Positions 55,872 through 64,000 of a DNA stretch of 64,000 bases are shown one piece after another. Source of the stretch: Rhodocyclales bacterium (GTDB lineage: Bacteria; Pseudomonadota; Gammaproteobacteria; Burkholderiales; Rhodocyclaceae); the NCBI GenBank assembly GCA_016235025.1, contig JACRMV010000005.1, positions 180,697 through 244,696 on the forward strand, given 5' to 3'. The translations under genes were made by a program, and so were the position numbers. The notes beneath the pieces were generated by a model, which worked only from the letters and a program-made list of their open reading frames with translations, was not told where the DNA came from and did no database searches. Each line of letters begins with the position of its first letter. The stretch's first letter is position 1.

Positions 55872-56471
55872 ATGCGTTCCAGCAACAGCCTCGACCAGTT
55901 GATCGAGGCATTGCGCTGCCTGCCCGGGGTTGGCCCGAAGTCGGCGCAACGCATGGCTTTTCATTTACTGCAACATGATCGGCGCGGCGCAGGGCGCCTG
56001 GCACAGGGGCTCGATGCAGCCTTGCAACGCCTGCGCCACTGCACACGTTGTAATTCCTTTACGGAAGCCGAAATCTGCGAGCGCTGCCTGTCGGCACGGC
56101 GCGATCCGGCATTGCTGTGCATCGTCGAAATGCCGGTCGATCTCAACAGCATGGAACAGACGCAGGCCTACAACGGCCTTTATTACGTGCTGATGGGCCG
56201 GCTTTCACCGCTCGATGGCGTGGGGCCGAAAGAATTGGCCTTTGAGCGCCTGCTGGCGCGGGCGAGTGATGGAGTGGTCAGGGAAGTCATTCTCGCCACC
56301 AACTTCACCAACGAAGGCGAAGCCACAGCGCATTATCTGTCCGAACTGTTGCATGCGCGTGGCCTGAAGGTCAGCCGGATTGCGCGCGGTTTGCCGGTGG
56401 GAGGCGAACTGGAATTCTGCGATGCCGCCACGGTTGCCCAGGCGCTGCGCGAACGGCGCGATTTCTCATGA
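55872..56471 (+). CDS. recR: Recombination protein RecR
   Basis: 199 residues. Helix-hairpin-helix [17 protein letters not shown], a four-Cys zinc finger ([16 protein letters not shown]), then a Toprim domain with [25 protein letters not shown] and [13 protein letters not shown]. Works with RecF/RecO in gap repair. It overlaps the CoA-transferase gene by four bases. Confidence 0.97.
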   Translation: MRSSNSLDQLIEALRCLPGVGPKSAQRMAFHLLQHDRRGAGRLAQGLDAALQRLRHCTRCNSFTEAEICERCLSARRDPALLCIVEMPVDLNSMEQTQAYNGLYYVLMGRLSPLDGVGPKELAFERLLARASDGVVREVILATNFTNEGEATAHYLSELLHARGLKVSRIARGLPVGGELEFCDAATVAQALRERRDFS

Positions 56472-57685
56472 CAGCATCACCTGCCACATCGCCGCTGGCC
56501 GGCGTGAAGGTCATTGAATTGGGCACCCTGATTGCCGGCCCCTTTTGCTCGCGCATCCTGGCCGAGTTCGGTGCCGAGGTGATCAAGATCGAGGCGCCGG
56601 GCGAAGGTGATCCGCTGCGCAAGTGGCGCAAGCTTTATCCCACCGCAGAAGGTGAAACTTCGTTGTGGTGGTTTGTTCAGGCGCGCAATAAAAAATCGGT
56701 GACGATCAATCTCAAGCATCCCAAAGGAGTAGAGATCGTCAAGCAATTGGTACGGGAAGCCGACATCGTGGTGGAAAACTTCCGTCCCGGCGTGCTGGAA
56801 AAGCTCGGCCTGGGCTGGGATGTACTGGCGGAGCTCAATCCCGGCCTGGTGATGGTGCGTCTTTCCGGCTTCGGCCAGACCGGGCCGATGGCGAATCAGC
56901 CTGGCTTTGGTGCAATTGGCGAATCGATGGGCGGCTTGCGTTACATCACCGGCTATCCCGATCGTGCGCCGGTAAAGACCGGTGTCTCGATTGGCGACTC
57001 CATCGCCGCCTTGTGGGGAGCCATCGGTGCCCTGATGGCCTTGCGTCATCGCGAGGTGAATGGCGGGACAGGGCAGGTCGTCGATGTGGCGCTCTATGAG
57101 GCTGTATTCGCCATGATGGAAAGCATGGTGCCGGAATTCGATGTCTTCGGTTTCATCCGCGAACGCACCGGCAACGTGATGCCGGGCATTACACCGTCGA
57201 ATACCCACACCACCAAGGATGGCAAACATCTCATCATCGGCGCCAACGGTGATGCGATTTTCAAGCGCCTGATGCGGAGTATCGGTCGCGACGATTTGGC
57301 GGACGATCCGCAACTTGCCAGCAACGCCGGGCGCGATGCGCGCGCCGCCGAGCTTTACGCCATCATTGATGAATGGGTGGCTGCCAATGACATGGAGACT
57401 ATTTTGCGCATTGCAGCATCGGCCGATGTCCCGGCCAGCCGGATTTATTCTGTCGCGGACATGGTTTCTGACCCGCAATTCCTTGCCCGGCAGATGCTAG
57501 AAAAAGCTCAACTACCTGATGGAAAAGAATTTCTTCTTCCCGGCGTGGTTCCAAAACTTTCCGCCACCCCTGGCGCAACGCGCTGGCTGGGCCCGGCGCT
57601 GGGAGAGCACACGGGCAGCGTTCTCAGTCAGCTGGGTTACTCCGCAGAGGCGCAGGGTGTACTTCGGAATGATGGCGTTATCTAA
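56468..57685 (+). CDS. CaiB/BaiF family (class III) CoA-transferase
   Basis: 405 residues. [24 protein letters not shown] at the start, the [11 protein letters not shown] segment and D177 in [14 protein letters not shown] (nucleophile that forms the acyl anhydride) mark a complete enzyme. Family members move CoA between organic acids, often in carnitine, oxalate, or aromatic and aliphatic acid breakdown. The substrate cannot be assigned. Its start overlaps recR, so it is translated from the dnaX-recR transcript, a curious partner for a replication/repair operon. Confidence 0.92.
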   Translation: MTASPATSPLAGVKVIELGTLIAGPFCSRILAEFGAEVIKIEAPGEGDPLRKWRKLYPTAEGETSLWWFVQARNKKSVTINLKHPKGVEIVKQLVREADIVVENFRPGVLEKLGLGWDVLAELNPGLVMVRLSGFGQTGPMANQPGFGAIGESMGGLRYITGYPDRAPVKTGVSIGDSIAALWGAIGALMALRHREVNGGTGQVVDVALYEAVFAMMESMVPEFDVFGFIRERTGNVMPGITPSNTHTTKDGKHLIIGANGDAIFKRLMRSIGRDDLADDPQLASNAGRDARAAELYAIIDEWVAANDMETILRIAASADVPASRIYSVADMVSDPQFLARQMLEKAQLPDGKEFLLPGVVPKLSATPGATRWLGPALGEHTGSVLSQLGYSAEAQGVLRNDGVI

Positions 57686-57777
57686 TTGATATTTATGATT
57701 TATTTTGTAGCTTACGGCGAGGATTTGTGCGCAGGGTCTTTAATCTCCTTCTGATATTTGGTACACTGCCGCAGTTG

Positions 57778-57799
57778 GGGCTATCGGTAGCCCATTTTT
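57778..57799 (+). terminator. Terminator-like hairpin between the CoA-transferase gene and petA
   Basis: GGGCTA pairs with TAGCCC around TCGG and is followed by ATTTTT. It lies about 92 bases after the CoA-transferase stop and 12 bases before petA. A TACACT at 57762-57767 that could be a petA -10 lies before it, so it may act in the petA leader instead. Confidence 0.6.
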
Positions 57800-57811
57800 G
57801 GACGATTATTC

Positions 57812-58408
57812 ATGAGTTGTGACGAGAAAGTCGATTGCGGTCGGCGCCGGCTCTTGGTCGCCACGGCTGCTCTCGGCGGCGTTGCCGGGGTGGCTACTGT
57901 CGTGCCGCTGGTGGCCAGCATGATGCCTTCCGAACGTGCAAAGGCAGCCGGGGCGCCTGTCGAGGCCGACATCAGCAAGCTGCTTCCGGGCCAGATGATG
58001 ACCGTCGAGTGGCGCGGCAAGCCGGTCTGGATTATCAATCGAACACCGGAAATGCTGGCTTCGCTGAAAAAAATAGATGACAAGGTCAGCGATCCAAACT
58101 CCGACAAACCCATGCAGCCGGACTACTGCAAGAACGAGACGCGCTCGATCAAGCCCGACATTCTGGTGGCCGTCGGCATTTGTACACACCTCGGTTGCTC
58201 GCCTTCAGAGAGATTCAAGACGGGCGCCGAGTCGGGTATCGATCCGGATTGGCCGGGCGGATTTTTTTGTCCCTGTCATGGCTCCACCTTCGACCTTGCC
58301 GGCCGCGTTTACAAGAGTAAGCCCGCCCCGGATAACCTTGAAATTCCGCCCCACATGTATCTTGGCGATGCCAGGATCGTGATTGGCGAGGACAAGACGG
58401 GAGCCTGA
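57812..58408 (+). CDS. petA: Ubiquinol-cytochrome c reductase iron-sulfur subunit (Rieske)
   Basis: 198 residues. A Tat-type signal anchor (GRRRLLVATAALGG) is followed by one transmembrane segment and the Rieske domain with CTHLGCSP and CPCHGSTFDLAG, giving the two Cys and two His of the [2Fe-2S] cluster. Part of the cytochrome bc1 complex. Four bases separate its stop from the petB GTG start. Confidence 0.97.
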   Translation: MSCDEKVDCGRRRLLVATAALGGVAGVATVVPLVASMMPSERAKAAGAPVEADISKLLPGQMMTVEWRGKPVWIINRTPEMLASLKKIDDKVSDPNSDKPMQPDYCKNETRSIKPDILVAVGICTHLGCSPSERFKTGAESGIDPDWPGGFFCPCHGSTFDLAGRVYKSKPAPDNLEIPPHMYLGDARIVIGEDKTGA

Positions 58409-58412
58409 TCCA

Positions 58413-59690
58413 GTGAGCGCGACAAATACCAAGATGCAGAAATTGCTCACCTGGGTTGACGAGCGCTTCCCGCTGACTTCGAGTTGGAAGGCCCATCTCT
58501 CCGAATATTACGCACCGAAGAATTTCAATTTTTGGTATTTCTTCGGTTCGCTGGCGTTGCTGGTGCTGGTAATACAGATTGTCACCGGAATTTTTCTGGT
58601 AATGCACTTCAAGCCAGATGCTTCGGTCAATGCTTCCGGTGTGCCGGTGGCCTTCGCCAGCGTTGAGTACATCATGCGCGATGTGCCGTGGGGCTGGCTG
58701 ATTCGCTACATGCACTCGACGGGCGCCTCGGCCTTCTTCATCGTGGTCTATCTGCACATGTTCCGCGGCATGATTTATGGCTCCTACCGCAAGCCGCGCG
58801 AACTGATCTGGATCTTCGGCATGATCATATTCCTCTGCCTGATGGCCGAGGCATTCTTTGGCTATCTGCTGCCGTGGGGCCAGATGTCCTACTGGGGTGC
58901 GCAGGTCATCGTCAATCTGTTTTCGGCCATTCCTTTTATCGGGCCGGATCTTTCACTCTGGTTGCGGGGCGACTATGTGGTCGGTGATGCGACGCTGAAC
59001 CGCTTCTTCGCGTTCCACGTCATCGCGGTGCCGCTGGTGCTGGTGGGTCTGGTTGTTGCGCATATTATCGCTCTGCACGAGGTTGGCTCGAACAACCCGG
59101 ATGGTGTCGAGATCAAAAAGAAGAAGGGGGCCGATGGTATTCCGCTCGATGGAATTCCTTTTCATCCGTACTATACGGTGAAGGATATCGTCGGCGTGGT
59201 CGTGTTCCTGATGGTTTTCTCGATTGTCATTTTCTTCATGCCGGAAGCGGGCGGTTATTTCATCGAGGCCAACAATTTCTTCCCTGCCGATCCGTTGCAA
59301 ACGCCTCCGCATATTGCTCCGGTTTGGTACTTCACGCCGTTCTATTCCATTCTGCGGGCGGTGACCTATCCCTTGTTTGGCATCGATGCCAAGTTCTGGG
59401 GTGTGGTGGCGATGGGCGCTTCGGCAATAATTTTCGTCTTCTTACCCTGGCTCGACCGCAGCCCGGCCAAGTCGATTCGTTATCGTGGGCCGATTTACAA
59501 GAGTTTTCTTGCGGCCTTTCTGGTGTCGTTTTTCACGCTGGGTTATCTGGGCGTCTTGCCGCCTACGCCAGCACGTACGCTAGTGTCGCAATTGTGCGCG
59601 ATGGTCTACTTCGCCTTTTTCCTGCTGATGCCGGTTTATAGCAGTATCGACAAGTGCAAGCCCGAGCCGGACAGGGTTACAGAGAAATGA
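58413..59690 (+). CDS. petB: Ubiquinol-cytochrome c reductase cytochrome b subunit
   Basis: 425 residues from the GTG at 58413, which has GGGAG eight bases upstream; an ATG at 58434 is an alternative. Eight transmembrane helices. Haem-ligand His pairs lie in YMHSTGASAFFIVVYLHMFRG (YMHST, YLHMF) and FAFHVIAVP with VAHIIALHE; the PEWY-like quinol motif reads PVWYFTPFY here (APVWYF). Overlaps petC by four bases. Confidence 0.96.
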   Translation: MSATNTKMQKLLTWVDERFPLTSSWKAHLSEYYAPKNFNFWYFFGSLALLVLVIQIVTGIFLVMHFKPDASVNASGVPVAFASVEYIMRDVPWGWLIRYMHSTGASAFFIVVYLHMFRGMIYGSYRKPRELIWIFGMIIFLCLMAEAFFGYLLPWGQMSYWGAQVIVNLFSAIPFIGPDLSLWLRGDYVVGDATLNRFFAFHVIAVPLVLVGLVVAHIIALHEVGSNNPDGVEIKKKKGADGIPLDGIPFHPYYTVKDIVGVVVFLMVFSIVIFFMPEAGGYFIEANNFFPADPLQTPPHIAPVWYFTPFYSILRAVTYPLFGIDAKFWGVVAMGASAIIFVFLPWLDRSPAKSIRYRGPIYKSFLAAFLVSFFTLGYLGVLPPTPARTLVSQLCAMVYFAFFLLMPVYSSIDKCKPEPDRVTEK

Positions 59691-60397
59691 AGAAAATTTT
59701 TACTGCACTTCTGCTAGCGCCGATTCTGGCATTCGCCGGCGGTGCCGAACTTCATCTGGATCGCGCCCCCGATCGTTCGAATGACAAGGCGGCACTCCAG
59801 AATGGGGCCAAGATTTTTGTCAATTATTGCTTGAACTGTCATTCGGCATCCTACATGCGTTACGGCCGCCTGAAGGATATTGGTCTGACTGATCAGCAGA
59901 TCAAGGACAACCTGCTGTTTACGGCCGACAAGGTTGGTGAACCCATGCGTATCGCCATGCGGCGCGCTGATGCGAGGGCATGGTTTGGCGCTGCTCCGCC
60001 GGATTTGACGGTGATTGCGCGCGCCCGGAGTTCCGAGTTTGGTTCCGGGGCCGACTGGTTGTACACCTATTTGCGTACCTTCTATCGCGACGAGGAGCGT
60101 CCCACCGGCTGGAACAACGTGGTCTTTGAGAATGTCGGCATGCCGCATGTGTTGTGGGAACTGCAGGGCGACCAGGTCATGGGTGAAGACCATAAACTGA
60201 AGCTCGTTCGGCCGGGCCAGCTGACGCCGCAAAAATATGATGACATGGTGGCCGATCTGGTCGGATTTTTGCAATACATGGGCGAGCCAGCGGCGAATAC
60301 TCGCAAGAGTCTGGGCTGGATTGTCTTGATTTTCCTTGGGGTTTTACTGGTCTTTGCATACGCGCTGAAACGCAATTACTGGAAAGACATTCATTAA
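59687..60397 (+). CDS. petC: Ubiquinol-cytochrome c reductase cytochrome c1
   Basis: 236 residues from the ATG at 59687, chosen because it starts a clean signal peptide (MKKIFTALLLAPILAFA). The CLNCHSAS site binds haem c; a distal Met lies in the C-terminal part (GMPHVLWELQGDQVMGE). One C-terminal transmembrane anchor (LGWIVLIFLGVLLVFAYAL) is followed by a short basic tail. Completes the three-subunit bc1 complex. Confidence 0.96.
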   Translation: MKKIFTALLLAPILAFAGGAELHLDRAPDRSNDKAALQNGAKIFVNYCLNCHSASYMRYGRLKDIGLTDQQIKDNLLFTADKVGEPMRIAMRRADARAWFGAAPPDLTVIARARSSEFGSGADWLYTYLRTFYRDEERPTGWNNVVFENVGMPHVLWELQGDQVMGEDHKLKLVRPGQLTPQKYDDMVADLVGFLQYMGEPAANTRKSLGWIVLIFLGVLLVFAYALKRNYWKDIH

Positions 60398-60497
60398 CCT
60401 TGATACTTGAAGGCCAACTATGGGGCACCGAGAAATGAACGCACCTCCTGTTCGAAAAGTGGTGCGTGATGCCGATTATTCCTGGGGCACCAGCGCC

Positions 60498-61094
60498 ATG
60501 ATGAATCTGTATTCAGGCACGACCTGTCCATTCAGCCACCGCTGCCGCATCGTGCTGTACGAAAAGCAGATGGACTTCCAGGTGATCGATGTTGATCTCT
60601 TCAACAAGCCTGAAGACATGGCGGTCATCAATCCCTACAACCGCGTGCCGGTTCTGGTGGATCGCGACCTTGTGCTCTACGAGTCGAACATCATCAACGA
60701 ATACATCGACGAGCGCTTCCCGCATCCGCAATTGATGCCGCCGGATCCGCAGACCCGGGCCAAGGCGCGCCAGTTGTTGTTTACGATGGAGCATGAGCTG
60801 TTCAGCCATATTGACGTGCTTGAGAAAAACCTCAAGTCGGCAGACAAATCGCGCTTGCATATCCGCGACCGGCTGACCGAGCTTGCCGGGATGTTCAACA
60901 AGCAGAAGTACCTGATGGCAGATGAATTCTCGATGCTCGATGTAGCGATTGCACCGCTGCTGTGGCGCCTTGACCACTATGGCATCGTGTTGCCGAACAC
61001 TGCGTCGCCATTGATGAAGTATGCCGAACGCATTTTCTCGCGACAGGGATTCATCGACGCGCTGACCCCGACGGAAAAGGCGATGCGCCGCTAG
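60498..61094 (+). CDS. sspA: Stringent starvation protein A
   Basis: 198 residues from 60498 (MMNLYSGTTCPFSHRCR), the family's usual start. An in-frame ATG at 60420 has an AAGG and would add 26 residues, so the N-terminus is uncertain. GST-like fold with thioredoxin-like N-terminal domain; NPYNRVPVLV and LYESNIINEYIDERFPHP are typical. It binds RNA polymerase in stress. Follows petC, as is common in beta- and gammaproteobacteria. Confidence 0.93.
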   Translation: MMNLYSGTTCPFSHRCRIVLYEKQMDFQVIDVDLFNKPEDMAVINPYNRVPVLVDRDLVLYESNIINEYIDERFPHPQLMPPDPQTRAKARQLLFTMEHELFSHIDVLEKNLKSADKSRLHIRDRLTELAGMFNKQKYLMADEFSMLDVAIAPLLWRLDHYGIVLPNTASPLMKYAERIFSRQGFIDALTPTEKAMRR

Positions 61095-61132
61095 GCGCAC
61101 TGCCTGTTTCAGCTCTCCGGCGGTACGCAACC

Positions 61133-61555
61133 ATGCAGTCAACCAAGCCCTATCTGATCCGCGCCATTCACGAATGGTGCGTCGATCAGGGCTTGACGCC
61201 TTATATTTCGGTTGCTGTCGATGTCACGACACGGGTGCCGCGCGAATTCGTCAAAAACAATGAAATCGTGCTCAATGTCGGACTGGAAGCCACCAGCCAG
61301 CTGCATTTGGGCAACGAGGAAATCACCTTTCAGGGCCGTTTCGGCGGCAAGGTGTTTCCGGTCGTGGTGCCTGTCGCACGTGTCGCGGCAATTTATGCGC
61401 GCGAAAACAGCGAAGGCATGGCATTTGAAATCTCCACAGAAACGATTCCGGCCGAAATTTCGGCAGATGTTTCTTCTCAAACCGAAGCGGCCGCTGGAGC
61501 AGACAACGCAGCCGCTGCACCTCCGGCACGCCCGGTATTGACTCGCGTTAAGTAG
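61133..61555 (+). CDS. sspB: ClpXP protease specificity-enhancing factor SspB
   Basis: 140 residues. Family core: KPYLIRAIHEWCVDQGLTPYI, NVGLEATSQLHLGNEEITFQGRFGG (parts) and VPVARVAAIYARENSEGM. A flexible Ala/Pro-rich linker ends in a short ARPVLTRVK tail that docks on ClpX. It delivers ssrA-tagged proteins to ClpXP. Sits 38 bases after sspA. Confidence 0.96.
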   Translation: MQSTKPYLIRAIHEWCVDQGLTPYISVAVDVTTRVPREFVKNNEIVLNVGLEATSQLHLGNEEITFQGRFGGKVFPVVVPVARVAAIYARENSEGMAFEISTETIPAEISADVSSQTEAAAGADNAAAAPPARPVLTRVK

Positions 61556-61585
61556 GCGCTGAGTGCTGCTCGAACAGGCGCAGGG

Positions 61586-61661
61586 TGGCGCCCTCGAGCA
61601 GAATCGAACTGCTGACCTACCGCTTAGGAGGCGGTCGCTCTATCCACTGAGCTACGAGGGC
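61586..61661 (-). tRNA. tRNA-Arg (anticodon CCU)
   Basis: 76 bases including CCA on the minus strand. Acceptor arms GCCCTCG and CGAGGGC pair, anticodon stem ACCGC/GCGGT with loop CTCCTAA gives CCU (complement at 61626-61628), reading AGG. T loop TTCGATT. Confidence 0.96.
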
Positions 61662-61672
61662 GTGCGGCGCGA

Positions 61673-61678
61673 ATTCTA
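61673..61678 (-). promoter_or_regulatory. -10 element of the tRNA-Arg(CCU) promoter
   Basis: Minus-strand TAGAAT followed by TCGCGCC, identical over 14 bases (TTAGAATTCGCGCC) to the tRNA-Leu(CAG) promoter core at 30486-30499. No strong -35 is visible. Confidence 0.5.
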
Positions 61679-61729
61679 ACCGCTCGCCTATAATTCTGCA
61701 CCTTTTCTGCTGTTTTCAATTCATATCCC

Positions 61730-63631
<1,902 letters not shown>

Positions 63632-63661
63632 TCGGCGCACACTACCAAGCAGGAGAATCCA

Positions 63662-64000
63662 ATGAGCGTATTGACCCAAATTGTTGCCGCCGAAGAGGAT
63701 GAAATCGTCGCCCTGGGCGAGTCACTGCGGCCGCTGGATGAATGGAGCGGCATCGAGCGGCGCGGCATCGACACGGCGAAGGTCGCCATGCTGCACAGCC
63801 TCTTGACGGGTGATGACTTCGATCTCGCGGCGAATTTCTATGAACCGCTTTATATCGGCGGCGAAGGCGCCGTGGTGCTGCGCCTTGCCGACGAAGTCAC
63901 GGAAAAGCTGGCGACGCTGGACGAAGACGCGCTCGACCAGGTGGCGGCAGAACTCGCGGCCACCGAAACATTCGAGCTGGAGGGCTGGCCGGAAGAGGAA
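63662..64000 (+). CDS. Hypothetical protein, cut by window end
   Basis: The first 113 residues are visible with no stop. The start has AGGAG seven bases upstream and lies 30 bases after uup. The sequence is acidic and helical (IVAAEEDEIVALGESL, DEWSGIERRGIDTAKVAML, VTEKLATLDEDALDQVAAEL). I recognise no named domain and see no signal peptide or membrane segment. It resembles small cytosolic conserved hypotheticals. Confidence 0.75.
   Translation, partial: MSVLTQIVAAEEDEIVALGESLRPLDEWSGIERRGIDTAKVAMLHSLLTGDDFDLAANFYEPLYIGGEGAVVLRLADEVTEKLATLDEDALDQVAAELAATETFELEGWPEEE

Overview
The window reads as a chromosomal segment of a betaproteobacterium, most likely of the Rhodocyclales type. The reasons are the complete 14-gene proteobacterial nuo operon following tpiA-secG-tRNA-Leu, the petABC-sspA-sspB run, the ffs-dnaX-ebfC-recR run, an ECF sigma/DUF3619/DUF3106/RDD block beside ilvIHC, and a tungsten aldehyde oxidoreductase operon of the kind known from denitrifying degraders of aromatic compounds. 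Nearly all of it is core genome. I see no transposase, integrase, phage gene, CRISPR array or rRNA.

Layout. 1-4725 (minus strand): a five-gene run that looks like one operon, with an OlsB-like acyltransferase, two GT4 glycosyltransferases, a PlcP-type metallophosphoesterase and an EAL-domain protein cut by the window edge. 4951-20814 (plus): tpiA, secG, tRNA-Leu(GAG) and nuoA-N (respiratory complex I). 20891-29980: a NUDIX hydrolase, a PIG3-type quinone oxidoreductase divergent from a MarR-cytochrome b561-YceI set, then a complete RND efflux system. 30062-30471: two convergent tRNA-Leu genes (CAA, CAG) with back-to-back terminators. 30529-37399: rnr, then pepA-holC-unknown on minus, divergent from lptF-lptG. 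37406-39321 (minus): ECF sigma factor, DUF3619 (anti-sigma-like topology), DUF3106 and RDD protein. 39436-46003 (plus): ilvI-ilvH-ilvC, psd-pssA and leuA, the last with an attenuator-like leader. 45987-48656: DUF2069 and wrbA on minus, yihY and pyrF on plus. 49225-53651: the aldehyde oxidoreductase operon (polyferredoxin, tungstopterin subunit, flavoprotein, MoaD-like protein, unknown small protein). 53704-57685: 4.5S RNA, dnaX, ebfC, recR and a CaiB-family CoA-transferase. 57812-61555: cytochrome bc1 (petABC), sspA and sspB. Then tRNA-Arg(CCU), uup and a truncated unknown gene.

How the parts fit. Complex I and the bc1 complex are both present, so the cell has a quinone-based respiratory chain. 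The aldehyde oxidoreductase would oxidise aldehydes and pass electrons through a polyferredoxin to a flavoprotein. The left-end cluster has the gene content expected for replacing phospholipids with ornithine lipids and glycolipids, whereas psd-pssA makes the ordinary phosphatidylethanolamine.

The points most worth following are the lipid-remodelling cluster with its attached c-di-GMP phosphodiesterase, the aldehyde oxidoreductase operon (45-residue extension on its flavoprotein, terminator-like hairpin between aorB and aorC, unknown Gly-tailed last gene), the uncharacterised sigma/DUF3619/DUF3106/RDD module, and the leuA leader. No wholly new system is proven by the sequence. All family calls come from reading the proteins without database searches.
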